64,000 nt of DNA from Micromonospora sp. C28SCA-DRY-2 (GCF_030519475.1 NZ_JAUMKD010000001.1:1-64000), one strand, 5' to 3'; shown: positions 25,381-33,940, counted from the first letter of the stretch. Program-made: numbers and translations. Notes: generated by a model from the sequence alone, not told the origin.

Positions 25381-27438
25381 TCACCGCAGCCGAGGCCGGG
25401 AGACCGTGACCCGGTCCCGGCCGTACGCGTCGGCGTGGCCCCAGCGGCCCGGGATGTCCAACAGCTCGATCCGCCCGAACCCCTTCGGCAGCCGGGGATC
25501 GACCAGCAGGTTGTCCCCGCACGGGCGCAGGCCGAGCATCGTGGAGAGCAGCAGCAGCACCGCCCCGGAGGACCACGACTGGGGTCGACCCGCGCTCGGC
25601 AGCTGCACCGGATACTTCGTCAGGCTCCGCGGGTAGCCGGCGATCACCTCGGGCACCGCACCGCCGAGGGTGTGCGCCATCTCCAGGATCCCGGCGGTGA
25701 TCCGGGCGGCCTGTTCGTCGTACCCGTAGCGGCGCAGCCCGGCGGCGATCAGCGAGTTGTCCGACGGCCAGATCGCGCCGACGTGCGAGCCCACCGGGTT
25801 GTACGGGCGTTGGCCGGCGGCCAGGGTACGGACGCCCCAGCCGCTGAACATGTCCGGGCCGAGCAGGTGCTCGGCCACCGCCCCGGCGCGCCCCTCGTCG
25901 ACGATCCCGCTCCACAGCAGGTGCCCGATGTTCGACGAGAGCGCGTCGACCGGCTCGCCGTCCGGCCCCAGCGCGAGCGCGTAATGGCCCCGGTGCGGCA
26001 GCCAGAAGTCCCGGTTGAACCGCTCCCTGAGCTGCGCCGCCTGCCGCTCCAGCCGGTCGGCGTACTCCGGGTCGTCCCAGAACTCGCGGGCCAGGCGCGC
26101 GCCCCGCACCTTCGCGTCGTAGGCGTAGCCCTGCAACTCGCAGGTCGCCCGGGGCAGGGCGGGCGCGCGGCAGCGCCGGTCGACGATCGCGCCGGCGGAG
26201 TCCTTCCAGGTCTGGTTGACCGTGCCGGTGCGCGGGTTGCGGCTCTGGTAGCGCAGGTAGCCGTCACCGACGAGGTCGCCGTACTCGTCGATCCAGTCGA
26301 GCGCCATCCGCGCCGGGTGTCGCAGCTGCCGCACCAGCTCGCCGTCACCGGACCAGCGCTCGTACTCGTCGAGCAGGATGACGAAGAGCGGCGTGGTGTC
26401 GGCCGCGCCGTAGTAGAGCGCGGTGGGCCGGTCGCCGAAGGCGGCGAGTTCGCCGTAGCGCAGCTCGGCCAGGATCTTGCCCGGTTCCTCGTCGTGCTCG
26501 TCGTCGAGCTGCCCGCCCTGCAGCAGCGCGAGCAGGCGCAGCGTCGCCGGGGTCAGCTCCGGGACGAACGGCAGGGTCTGCAGGCAGGTGATCAGGCTGT
26601 CCCGCCCGTAGAGCGACATCGCCCACGGCAGGCCGCCCACCGGGACCCGGTCGACGGACGACAGCGGCTCGTAGCGCAGCGCGGCGAGGTCGGTGAGGCT
26701 GCCCCGGTACAGCGCGGGCAGCGCCTCGTGCTCGGCGACCAGCTGCGGCGCGCGGTCCAGCCACGCCTGGAGGTCGTCGCGCATGCCGCGGCGGATGTGG
26801 TGCCGGTGGGTGGTCAGGTCGGCCCGCATGTCCCGCCCGGCCTCGCCCTGGAAGGTCATCGCGATGTGCAGGTCGGTGTTCCACTGCCCGTCCGGCTCCA
26901 CCCGGATCCGGAAGGTCATCCCGCTCCGGTCGATCTCGGCCGGCGCCGTGCTGGAGATGACCGTCTCCCGGGCGAACCGACCCCGGGCGTACCGCAGGCG
27001 CAGCAGGCCCCGCTCGGCGTCGGGGGTGACCACGACCTCGCGGTGTCGCGGCTGGCCGACCTCGGCGATGTCCGCGAAGTCGGCCCCGATCTCCATCCGC
27101 ACGGTGAGGTACGCCGGCTCGGCGGCGTGGTTGAGCACGGTGAGCCGCTCGTTGAAGCTGTCGTCCAGCGAGCGGTGCCGGATCACCGAGACGTCGGCGT
27201 CGACGTAGTGGCTGGCCGCGCCGGGCACCAGGACGAACCGGGTCTCGAAGTACGTCAGGTCGTCGCGGGAGAGCGCGTTGAGCCGCTCGCCACCGACGGT
27301 GAGCACCCAGCGGGACAGGAACCGGGTGTCGAAGAAGAAGAGGCCTACCGGCGCCTGCGGGTCCACCTCGATGTCGCCCTGCCCGTCGCCGATGGCGAAG
27401 GCGTTGCCGGAGATGACGTGCAGCCGTTCCTGCCTCAT
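25381..27438 (-). CDS. Glycogen debranching-like amylo-alpha-1,6-glucosidase family protein
   Basis: A 685-residue protein. The N-terminal beta-rich domain (about 1-220, SGNAFAIGDGQGDIEVDPQA) is the glycogen-debranching N-terminal type. The C-terminal part is an (alpha/alpha)6 barrel as in GH63/GH133-like enzymes (PWAMSLYGRDSLITCLQTLP, TWKDSAGAIVDR, VGSHVGAIWPSDNSLIAAGL). It probably acts on alpha-linked glucan or a related storage or compatible-solute sugar in the cytosol. The ATG overlaps the stop of the upstream SCP2-like gene by 4 nt, so they form a two-gene operon. Confidence 0.85.
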   Translation of the reverse strand: MRQERLHVISGNAFAIGDGQGDIEVDPQAPVGLFFFDTRFLSRWVLTVGGERLNALSRDDLTYFETRFVLVPGAASHYVDADVSVIRHRSLDDSFNERLTVLNHAAEPAYLTVRMEIGADFADIAEVGQPRHREVVVTPDAERGLLRLRYARGRFARETVISSTAPAEIDRSGMTFRIRVEPDGQWNTDLHIAMTFQGEAGRDMRADLTTHRHHIRRGMRDDLQAWLDRAPQLVAEHEALPALYRGSLTDLAALRYEPLSSVDRVPVGGLPWAMSLYGRDSLITCLQTLPFVPELTPATLRLLALLQGGQLDDEHDEEPGKILAELRYGELAAFGDRPTALYYGAADTTPLFVILLDEYERWSGDGELVRQLRHPARMALDWIDEYGDLVGDGYLRYQSRNPRTGTVNQTWKDSAGAIVDRRCRAPALPRATCELQGYAYDAKVRGARLAREFWDDPEYADRLERQAAQLRERFNRDFWLPHRGHYALALGPDGEPVDALSSNIGHLLWSGIVDEGRAGAVAEHLLGPDMFSGWGVRTLAAGQRPYNPVGSHVGAIWPSDNSLIAAGLRRYGYDEQAARITAGILEMAHTLGGAVPEVIAGYPRSLTKYPVQLPSAGRPQSWSSGAVLLLLSTMLGLRPCGDNLLVDPRLPKGFGRIELLDIPGRWGHADAYGRDRVTVSRPRLR

Positions 27439-27812
27439 CGGCCGCCACCCGTCCCGGTGGTGAGCTCCCGGGGGTGCCGGGCGTCCGGCGGCCCGGGAAA
27501 GATCCGCCGGAGCAGCATGAACAGCCGGATGTCACCCTGCACGGTCACCTCGTTGCGCATCAGCGCCTCCGCCGGGTGGATCTCCCCGCGGGCCAGTTGG
27601 TCGAAGATCTCCCGGTCGGCGCGCACCACCAGCTCGGCGTCGTCGGTCGAACGGCTCACCTGGACGCGCTGGTCGCCGATGGTGAGGTACCAGTGCTCGG
27701 TCCGGCCCTCCTCCCGCATGTCCAGCCGCACCGTGCCGGCGACGGCGTCGGGCAGCTCGACGCGGCGGCTGGGCCCCAGCCGCCGCAGGTGCTCCACCGC
27801 GGACGCGGTCAT
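27435..27812 (-). CDS. SCP2-like sterol-carrier-fold protein
   Basis: A 125-residue protein with the SCP2 fold pattern: a beta strand pair (EHWYLTIGDQRVQVS), AELVVRADREIFDQLARGEI and EALMRNEVTVQGDIRLFMLL, the typical SCP2 C-terminal sequence. Such proteins bind lipids or act as small accessory domains; the ligand is unknown. I chose the ATG at 27812 because GAGGGGGGAAG lies just upstream; the frame opens six codons earlier. It is translationally coupled (ATGA) to the debranching-type gene. Confidence 0.8.
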   Translation of the reverse strand: MTASAVEHLRRLGPSRRVELPDAVAGTVRLDMREEGRTEHWYLTIGDQRVQVSRSTDDAELVVRADREIFDQLARGEIHPAEALMRNEVTVQGDIRLFMLLRRIFPGPPDARHPRELTTGTGGGR

Positions 27813-27857
27813 CGGCTTCCCCCCTCGCACCTCGCAGGCTCAGGGTCACCCCGACGA

Positions 27858-27876
27858 GGGTGAGCGGTGCTCACCC
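27858..27876. promoter_or_regulatory. Inverted repeat between divergent SCP2-like and dehydrogenase genes
   Basis: GGGTGAGC, GGT, GCTCACCC: perfect 8-bp arms, 46 bp upstream of the minus-strand ATG. This is a plausible operator in the divergent promoter region. Confidence 0.4.
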
Positions 27877-27967
27877 GGACGGGGTGATTCCGGGCCCGCC
27901 GCCGGCCGTGCGACGCCGGGCCGGGCCCGCCCCCGGGCGCGCTCCCCGCACCGCCTCGGTCCCACCG

Positions 27968-27992
27968 GTTTGTGCCGGCGCCCAGCGGGCAG
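27968..27992 (+). promoter_or_regulatory. Weak sigma-B-like promoter for the dehydrogenase
   Basis: GTTT, 15 bp, GGGCAG resembles GNNT-N15-GGGTAY with two deviations. It shares the decamer CACCGGTTTG with 24504-24513, upstream of the 260-aa gene. Confidence 0.25.
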
Positions 27993-28032
27993 ACCCGCCG
28001 CTGGACGGCAACGGAGGGACGGGGGTCGAGGT

Positions 28033-29079
28033 ATGCGCGCACTGCGGTTGCCGGGCTGGAAGTCGGAACCGGAACTGGTCGAGGTCGACGAACCCACCCC
28101 CGGCCCCGGCCAGGTGGTCGTCAGGATCGGCGGGGCCGGCGCCTGCCACTCCGACCTGCACCTGATGCACGACTTCGAGCCGGGTTCGGTGCCCTGGAAC
28201 CCGCCGTTCACCCTCGGCCACGAGAACGCCGGCTGGGTGCACGCGCTCGGCGCCGGGGTGACCGGGCTGGAGGTCGGCCAGCCGGTGGCTGTCTACGGGC
28301 CGTGGGGCTGCGGCACCTGCGCCCGCTGCCGGGTCGGCGTCGACCCGTACTGCGAGAACGTCGCCGCGGCGCCGGCGCCCGGTGGCGGCGGCGGGCTGGG
28401 CACGGACGGCGGGATGGCCGACTACCAGCTGGTGCCGGACGCCCGGCACATCGTGCCGCTGCCGGACGGGCTGGACCCGGTGCGGGCGGCGCCGCTGACC
28501 GACGCCGGCCTCACCCCGTACCACGCGATCCGGCGGTCCTGGCCGAAGCTCGCGCCGGGCAGCACGGCCGTGGTGATCGGCGTCGGCGGGCTCGGGCACG
28601 TCGGCATCCAGATCCTCAAGGCGACCACCGCCGCCCGGGTGATCGCCGTCGACACCCGGGACGCGGCGCTGCGGCTGGCCGAGGAGTGCGGCGCCGACCT
28701 GGCCCTGCCCTCCGGCGAGGGGACGGTCGACGAGATCCGGCGGGCCACCGGCGGCCGGGGCGCGGACCTGATCCTCGACTGCGTCGGCGCGGACGCCACT
28801 CTGGCGCTGGGCGTGGCCGCCGCGCGCACCGTCGGCGACCTCACCATCGTCGGGATCGGCGGGGGCACCCTGTCGGTCGGCTTCTTCACCGTCCCGTACG
28901 AGGTGAGCATCCAGACCACCTACTGGGGCAGCCGGCCGGAGCTGGTGGAGGTGCTCGACCTGGGCGCGCGGGACCTGGTGCGGCCGAAGTCGACCACCTA
29001 CCCGCTGGAGGAGGCGGTCACCGCGTACCGGCAGATGCGGGACGGCACGCTGGAGGGGCGCGCGGTCATCGTGCCCTGA
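28033..29079 (+). CDS. Zinc-dependent alcohol dehydrogenase (MDR family)
   Basis: A 348-residue medium-chain dehydrogenase. Catalytic zinc ligands are Cys38 (GACHSD) and His63-Glu64 (GHEN). Structural zinc is held by Cys93, Cys96, Cys99 and Cys107 (GCGTCARCRVGVDPYC). The NAD(P) site is VIGVGGLGHVGIQILKA with VDTRD at the end of the second strand, favouring NAD. The likely reaction is oxidation of an alcohol to an aldehyde or ketone; the exact substrate is unknown. The ATG is preceded by GGGGGTCGAGGT. Single gene. Confidence 0.9.
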   Translation: MRALRLPGWKSEPELVEVDEPTPGPGQVVVRIGGAGACHSDLHLMHDFEPGSVPWNPPFTLGHENAGWVHALGAGVTGLEVGQPVAVYGPWGCGTCARCRVGVDPYCENVAAAPAPGGGGGLGTDGGMADYQLVPDARHIVPLPDGLDPVRAAPLTDAGLTPYHAIRRSWPKLAPGSTAVVIGVGGLGHVGIQILKATTAARVIAVDTRDAALRLAEECGADLALPSGEGTVDEIRRATGGRGADLILDCVGADATLALGVAAARTVGDLTIVGIGGGTLSVGFFTVPYEVSIQTTYWGSRPELVEVLDLGARDLVRPKSTTYPLEEAVTAYRQMRDGTLEGRAVIVP

Positions 29080-29091
29080 CCGGCACCGCCG

Positions 29092-29601
29092 TCAGCCCCG
29101 CTCGATCAGGCCGCGCACGTAGGCGGCCTGGCCGATGTGCTGCAGGTCGTCGTTGGCCACGCTGACCAGCCGGACGCCGAGGGTCACCGGCGGATCCCAG
29201 GACTCGTCGACCACCCGGTCCAGGTCGGCCGGGCGCAGCTCGGCCAGGAGGGCGCGGGTGCGCGCGGCCACCGCCTCGTGGTAGTCCACCAGCGCCCGCG
29301 CGCTCTCCGGCCGCACCGCGGCGACCTGCTCGGGGGTGTGCGCGTAGCCGATGTCGTCGGGGTCGGGGCGGAGTCCGAAACGCCCCGCCCAGTCGCCGGT
29401 GACCCAGAGCTGCTCGGTGTCGAAGGCGTCGGAGACGTGGTGGTCCTGGAGCCGGGTCAGGTGCCAGACCAGCCACCCGACCGGGTTCGCGTCCGGTCCG
29501 GGTGCGTGCCGCAACTGCTCCGGGGAGAGGCCGTCGACCGCCGCGCGGACGAGGGCGGGCAGCCGGTCGTACGTCTCGGTCAGCAGGTCGTTCACGTCCA
29601 T
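29092..29601 (-). CDS. DinB-fold (DUF664-type) protein
   Basis: A 169-residue DinB superfamily protein. Candidate metal ligands are WHLTRLQDHH (about residues 46-55) and the C-terminal DDLQHIGQAAYVRGL. GWLVWHLTRLQDHHVSD is characteristic of the DinB_2/DUF664 group of thiol-dependent enzymes in actinobacteria. The ATG at 29601 follows GGAGGCGCCGG. It is convergent with the dehydrogenase (12-bp gap). The substrate is unknown. Confidence 0.85.
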   Translation of the reverse strand: MDVNDLLTETYDRLPALVRAAVDGLSPEQLRHAPGPDANPVGWLVWHLTRLQDHHVSDAFDTEQLWVTGDWAGRFGLRPDPDDIGYAHTPEQVAAVRPESARALVDYHEAVAARTRALLAELRPADLDRVVDESWDPPVTLGVRLVSVANDDLQHIGQAAYVRGLIERG

Positions 29602-29667
29602 CCGGCGCCTCCTGGTTGTGCCGACACCTCCGGGTACCGCCGGGGGCGACGGTCAAACCCCGGCGCC

Positions 29668-29673
29668 TAAGGT
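29668..29673 (+). promoter_or_regulatory. -10 element, leaderless promoter
   Basis: TAAGGT ends 6 bases before the GTG at 29680. There is no ribosome site, which fits a leaderless mRNA. Confidence 0.55.
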
Positions 29674-29679
29674 GATCGC

Positions 29680-30195
29680 GTGGTCGCGGCGCTGGAGCTC
29701 TACCTGGACACCGACGCCACCCGGCGGATCCGGGTGCTCTGGGACGCGCTGGAGTCCGAGGGTGTGCAGAGCATGCGCTCCCTGCTGGAGCAGCGCCACC
29801 GGCCGCACGTCTCGCTCGCGGTGGCGTCGCGCTTCGACCCGGAACGGGTGGCCGCCGCGCTGGCCGGGACGGTGGTGGCCGCGCCGCTGCGGCTGTCCTT
29901 CCAGCACGCCGGCCAGTTCGTCGGCCGGGTGCTCTGGCTCGGCCCGACGCCGACCGCCGAACTGCTGGACCACCACCGGCGGGTGCACGACCGGCTGGCC
30001 GCGGCGGGCATCACGCTGGTCGAGCACTACCGGCCGGGGCGCTGGGTGCCGCACTGCACGCTCTCCATGCGGGTGCCGAACGTGCTGATGGCCGCGGCCG
30101 TCCGGCGGTGCCTGGAGGTGCTGCCGCTGGAGGCCACCGTCGTCGGCGCGGCCCTCACCGATCACGCCCGCGGCATCTCCCAGCCACTGCCCTGA
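29680..30195 (+). CDS. 2'-5' RNA ligase / 2H phosphoesterase family protein
   Basis: A 171-residue 2H phosphoesterase-fold protein with the two hallmark motifs HVSL (His43, Ser45) and HCTL (His125, Thr127). Bacterial members act on 2',3'-cyclic phosphates or related RNA ends; the physiological substrate is generally unclear. The GTG start is directly behind a -10 element. It lies divergent from the DinB gene and convergent with the siderophore-interacting protein gene. Confidence 0.85.
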   Translation: MVAALELYLDTDATRRIRVLWDALESEGVQSMRSLLEQRHRPHVSLAVASRFDPERVAAALAGTVVAAPLRLSFQHAGQFVGRVLWLGPTPTAELLDHHRRVHDRLAAAGITLVEHYRPGRWVPHCTLSMRVPNVLMAAAVRRCLEVLPLEATVVGAALTDHARGISQPLP

Positions 30196-30275
30196 GCCGC
30201 CGTTCGCGGTCGGGGCACTCCGGTCGCTCGGTCACCGCGGAGCGCGGCGGCCACCGTACGCGGCGGTGGGCGGGC

Positions 30276-31181
30276 TCAGGCGGTGTCGGCCCGGCCGAGC
30301 CGCCAGTACCCCATGAACGCCACCGCGCTCCGGTCGAGTCCCCGCTCGCCGACCAGGTGCCGGCGCAGGGTGCGGATGACCCCGGCCTCGCCGGCCAGCC
30401 AGGCGTAGAGCGGCACCGGGGCGGCCGGAGTGGGCACCTCCCAGAGGATGTCCCGGTCGACGTCCACGTCGGTGATCACCTGGTCGGCTCCGGTGCCACC
30501 GTCGCCGAGCAGCGCGCCCGCCGCCGCCGCGACCGCCGGGACGAGCCGGCAGCCGTGCGCGCCGGCGCCCCGGGACAGCCACTGGACGTCGACCCCGCGC
30601 GGCGCCACGACCGGCAGCGCGTCGGTCTCCTCGGGCACCTCCAGCAGCGCCCGGCCGCGGGCGTCGGCCGGCAGCCGCTCCAGGATGGCGCAGATCGCCG
30701 GGGCGGCGGTCTCGTCGCCGGCCAGCAGCAGGTGGCCGGTCGACGGCGGACGGAACTCCACCCCACCGTGGTCACCCGGGTAACCGGCGTCCGGGCCGAG
30801 AATGGCGATCTCGTCACCGGGCCGGGCCCGCCGGGCCCACCGGCTGGCCGGCCCGCCGTCACCGTGCAGCACCAGGTCGACGTCCACCTCGCTGAGCAGT
30901 GGGCGGACGGCCCGGACGGTGTAGGTGCGGATCGGGTTGCGCCGCTGCACCGGCAGGGCCCGCCACTGCGCGTACCAGTCCTCGCCGCCGGGCAGCTGGA
31001 CGCTGTTCTCGCCGGGCAGCGGGAACGCCAGCTTGATCCGCTGGTCGTAGCCGTTGTCCGCGAAACGGTCGAGATCCGGGCCGGTGAAGGTGACCCGCAG
31101 GAACGACGGGCTGATCCGGCGTACCGCGCGGACCTCGACGGTGAAGACGCGCCACGGCGCGACGGGCAGGACCTGGGTCAT
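30276..31181 (-). CDS. Siderophore-interacting protein, FAD-dependent ferric reductase
   Basis: A 301-residue SIP/ViuB family flavoprotein that reduces ferric siderophores in the cytosol to release iron. The FAD site is RTYTVR (residues 85-90), DVDLVLHGDGGPASRWA follows, and LLLAGDETAAPAICAILE is the NAD(P)H-side strand. The C-terminal RRHLVGERGLDRSAVAFMGYW is characteristic of the family. A near-perfect iron box covers its promoter, so it should be repressed by an iron-loaded DtxR/IdeR/DmdR protein. TACCCT lies 7 nt before the ATG, so it is probably leaderless. Confidence 0.93.
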   Translation of the reverse strand: MTQVLPVAPWRVFTVEVRAVRRISPSFLRVTFTGPDLDRFADNGYDQRIKLAFPLPGENSVQLPGGEDWYAQWRALPVQRRNPIRTYTVRAVRPLLSEVDVDLVLHGDGGPASRWARRARPGDEIAILGPDAGYPGDHGGVEFRPPSTGHLLLAGDETAAPAICAILERLPADARGRALLEVPEETDALPVVAPRGVDVQWLSRGAGAHGCRLVPAVAAAAGALLGDGGTGADQVITDVDVDRDILWEVPTPAAPVPLYAWLAGEAGVIRTLRRHLVGERGLDRSAVAFMGYWRLGRADTA

Positions 31182-31186
31182 GGCGG

Positions 31187-31205
31187 TTAGGGTAGGCTAA
31201 CCGAA
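31187..31205 (-). promoter_or_regulatory. Iron box (DtxR/IdeR/DmdR operator) over the SIP promoter
   Basis: TTAGGGTAGGCTAACCGAA matches the actinobacterial 19-bp iron box TTAGGTTAGGCTAACCTAA at 17 positions. On the minus strand it includes the likely -10 hexamer TACCCT, so repressor binding would block RNA polymerase. Confidence 0.85.
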
Positions 31206-31258
31206 TATCGGGGTGATCAGCACCCCCCACCCCGACACCCGATCGGTGGACGCGCCCG

Positions 31259-31507
31259 CTACGGACGCTCCTGCCGCCGGTCGCTCTCGGCCACCATCGC
31301 CCGGATCTTGCGCAGTGTGGCGTCCGGCGCGAGGATCGCCGCCCGCCACCGGTCGAGCCGGCCGCGGAGGTCCCAGACCGTCGCCCGCAGTTGCTGCACC
31401 TGCTCGCGCAAGTTCGCCAGCTGCGACCGGGCGGCCAGCGCCTCCTCCTCCAGCTCGGTCACCCGGGCCCGCAACGGCTGCACCATCCACCCGGGGATCG
31501 GACACAT
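31259..31507 (-). CDS. Small coiled-coil protein (82 aa)
   Basis: An 82-residue protein, nearly all alpha-helical. From VQPLRARVTELEEEALAARS through LRGRLDRWRAAI it keeps heptad spacing of Leu/Val with charged positions, predicting a coiled coil. The start at 31507 has no strong ribosome site; an internal ATG at 31486 is an alternative. It lies between the iron-box promoter and the TetR operator. The regular heptads argue for a real gene; no function is recognised. Confidence 0.5.
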   Translation of the reverse strand: MCPIPGWMVQPLRARVTELEEEALAARSQLANLREQVQQLRATVWDLRGRLDRWRAAILAPDATLRKIRAMVAESDRRQERP

Positions 31508-31625
31508 AACAGCAGGTCAGCGGGGTTAGCCGGGCCGGCGAGTCCGCTCGCACCGGTGGTGCGACGGCGGCCCGGCCGGAGGGTGGCCCGCCACCAGGAG
31601 TCACCAACATCACTTCACTCGATAA

Positions 31626-31648
31626 AAACTTGCAGAGCGTGCAAGTTT
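31626..31648. promoter_or_regulatory. Perfect palindromic operator of the TetR regulator
   Basis: AAACTTGCA, GAGCG, TGCAAGTTT: perfect 9-bp arms with a 5-bp spacer in an otherwise GC-rich region. It overlaps the probable -35 hexamer TTGCAG (31630-31635), 18 bp before TAGCGT. This is the expected autoregulatory TetR site, probably also controlling the MFS gene. Confidence 0.8.
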
Positions 31649-31653
31649 CCTCG

Positions 31654-31659
31654 TAGCGT
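31654..31659 (+). promoter_or_regulatory. -10 element, leaderless tetR promoter
   Basis: TAGCGT ends 6 bases before the GTG at 31666 and 18 bp after TTGCAG. Confidence 0.6.
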
Positions 31660-31665
31660 CCCCGC

Positions 31666-32280
31666 GTGACCGTTGCCGAGCAGACCGCGCCCGGGCGCCG
31701 GGACCGCAAGAAGCGGCTGACCCGGGACGCCCTCACCACCGCCGCGCTGCGCCTGGTCGCCGAGCACGGGCTGGAGAACGTCACCGTCGAGCAGATCAGC
31801 GAGGCGGCGGACGTCTCGGCGCGCACCTTCTTCAACTACTTCTCGTCCAAGGACGAGGCGCTCATCGGCAACCCGGCGGCCGACCGAGAACTGCTGCTGG
31901 CGCGGCTGGTCGCGACCCCGCCCGGGGTGCCCGCGCTGGAGGCGATCCGGCTGGCCCTGACCGAGACGGTCGAGACGATGCAGGCCGACCGCGAGCTGTG
32001 GCGGCTCCGGCTGGCGGTCATCGAACGCAACCCGGCGCTGCTGACCCGGCTGATCGCCGGCAACGCCGAGGCCGAGCGGGCGATCGTCGAGACCATCGCC
32101 GACCGCCTCGGGGTCCCGCCCGACCACGGCCACCCGGCGCTGGTCGCCGCCGTGGCCGGCGCCGCGTTCCGCACCGCCCTGCTGCGCTGGGCCGCCGAGG
32201 CCGACACCCGACCGCTGGGGGACCTGGTCCACGAGGCGTTCGCCGCGGTCGCCGCCGGCCTGCCGGATCCCCGGCCCTGA
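31666..32280 (+). CDS. TetR family repressor of the adjacent MFS exporter
   Basis: A 204-residue TetR regulator. The N-terminal HTH is typical: TRDALTTAALRLVAEHGLEN, VTVEQISEAADVSARTFFNYF, then SSKDEAL. The C-terminal ligand-binding domain is variable. It starts at a GTG immediately after the -10 element and is followed 72 bp later by an MFS drug exporter on the same strand, so it probably represses both, with the exporter's substrate or a related compound as inducer. The operator is the palindrome at 31626-31648. Confidence 0.9.
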   Translation: MTVAEQTAPGRRDRKKRLTRDALTTAALRLVAEHGLENVTVEQISEAADVSARTFFNYFSSKDEALIGNPAADRELLLARLVATPPGVPALEAIRLALTETVETMQADRELWRLRLAVIERNPALLTRLIAGNAEAERAIVETIADRLGVPPDHGHPALVAAVAGAAFRTALLRWAAEADTRPLGDLVHEAFAAVAAGLPDPRP

Positions 32281-32352
32281 ACCCCCACGCCAACCCGGGC
32301 GCCGCCGCGCCCGGGTCCGCCTGTCCGCCCGAAACCGCACGAGGGAGCGTCA

Positions 32353-33933
32353 ATGACGGCTACCGCCCCACCCGCCGAGCCCGCCGAGGCCGGCGCGCGA
32401 ATGTCGCGCCGGGAGGTCCTCCAGGCCCTCTCCGGCCTGATGGTCGGCATGTTCGTGTCGATCCTCGCCTCCACCGTGGTGGCGAACGCGCTGCCGCGGA
32501 TCATCGCCGATCTCAACGGCAGCCAGACCGTCTACACCTGGATCGTCACCAGTGAACTGCTCGCCATGACGGCAACCGTGCCGCTGTGGGGCAAGATGGC
32601 CGACCTGTACAGCAAGAAGCTGCTGATCCAGCTCTCGCTGGGACTGTTCGTGGTGGGTTCGCTGATCGCGGGCCTCACCCCGAACGTCGAGGTGCTGCTG
32701 GTCAGCCGCGTGGTGCAGGGCATCGGGGCCGGCGGCATGACCGCGCTGGCCACCATCGTCATGGCGGCGATGATCCCGCCGCGCGAACTGGGCCGCTACG
32801 CCGGCATCTTCGGCGCGGTCTTCGGCGTGGGCACCGTCGCCGGGCCGCTGATCGGCGGGGTGCTGGTGGACACCTCGTGGCTGGGCTGGCGGTGGTGCTT
32901 CCTGATCGGCGTCCCGTTCACCCTGCTCTCCATCGTGCTGCTCCAGCGGACCCTGCACCTGCCGGTCGTCCGGCGGCGGGTCACCATCGACTGGCTCGGC
33001 GCCGTGCTGATCACCGCGGGCGTCAGCACGCTGCTGATCTGGTCCTCGCTGGCCGGTAACACGTTCGCCTGGGCCTCCGGCTGGACCGCCCTGATGGTCG
33101 TCGGCGGGATCGTGCTGCTGGCGCTGGCCGTCGTCGTGGAGGCGCGGGCGACCGACCCGATCGTCCCGCTGGACATCTTCCGCAACCGCACCGTCTCGCT
33201 GGCCACCGTCGCCAGCGTGCTGGTCGGCGTGGCGATGTTCGGCGGCACCGTCTTCCTGTCCCAGTACTTCCAGATCTCGCTGGGCAAGTCGCCGACCATC
33301 GCCGGCCTGATGAGCCTGCCGATGGTCTTCGGCCTGCTGGTCTCCTCGACGGTGGCCGGCCAGCTGATCACCAAGTACGGCCGGTGGAAGGCGTACCTGG
33401 TGGCCGGCGCGGCGGTGATGATCGTGGGGATGCTGCTGCTGGGCACCATCGACGCCGGCACCAGCGTGCTGGTGCTGTCGATCTACATGGCCGTGCTCGG
33501 CGTCGGCGTCGGCATGCTCATGCAGAACCTGGTGCTCGCCGCGCAGAACGACGTGCCGGCGCACGAGCTCGGCGCGGCGACCTCCGTGATCACCTTCTTC
33601 CGCAGCATGGGCGGCGCGATCGGGGTCAGCGCCCTGGGCGCCGTGCTGGCCAACCGGGTCACCTCGCTGATGACCGAGAAGCTCGGGCCGGCCGCCACCG
33701 GCGGCGGTGGCTCGGCCGAGGTGCCCGACCTGTCCGCGCTGCCCGAGCCGGTGCTGCGCGTCGTGCAGGAGGTCTACGGCGTCGCCACCGCCGACCTGTT
33801 CCTGGTCGGCGCCCCGTTCGCGGTGCTCGCCCTGATCGTGGTGCTGTTCATCAAGGAGAAGCCGCTGCACACGCTCAGCGGCGACGAGCGGCGGGCCCGG
33901 GAGGAGGCCGCCGCCCAGGCGGCCGGGCACTGA
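32353..33933 (+). CDS. DHA2-type MFS multidrug exporter (EmrB/QacA-like)
   Basis: A 526-residue proton-driven exporter with about 14 predicted membrane helices. Motif A is WGKMADLYSKKLL in the first loop, and the motif C-like GAVFGVGTVAGPLIGG lies in helix 5, as in antiporters. The central loops contain DPIVPLDIFRNRTVSL, typical of the DHA2 group. The cytoplasmic tail (EKPLHTLSGDERRAREE) is charged. It is controlled with the upstream tetR gene and ends at a 15-bp terminator hairpin. The substrate cannot be inferred beyond hydrophobic drugs or dyes. Confidence 0.92.
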   Translation: MTATAPPAEPAEAGARMSRREVLQALSGLMVGMFVSILASTVVANALPRIIADLNGSQTVYTWIVTSELLAMTATVPLWGKMADLYSKKLLIQLSLGLFVVGSLIAGLTPNVEVLLVSRVVQGIGAGGMTALATIVMAAMIPPRELGRYAGIFGAVFGVGTVAGPLIGGVLVDTSWLGWRWCFLIGVPFTLLSIVLLQRTLHLPVVRRRVTIDWLGAVLITAGVSTLLIWSSLAGNTFAWASGWTALMVVGGIVLLALAVVVEARATDPIVPLDIFRNRTVSLATVASVLVGVAMFGGTVFLSQYFQISLGKSPTIAGLMSLPMVFGLLVSSTVAGQLITKYGRWKAYLVAGAAVMIVGMLLLGTIDAGTSVLVLSIYMAVLGVGVGMLMQNLVLAAQNDVPAHELGAATSVITFFRSMGGAIGVSALGAVLANRVTSLMTEKLGPAATGGGGSAEVPDLSALPEPVLRVVQEVYGVATADLFLVGAPFAVLALIVVLFIKEKPLHTLSGDERRAREEAAAQAAGH

Positions 33934-33940
33934 CCCGTAC

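Noticed and set aside
25435..28032. Long plus-strand open frame leading into the dehydrogenase
   Set aside because: It is antisense to the debranching-type and SCP2-like genes, and the dehydrogenase has its own ATG at 28033 with matching family start.
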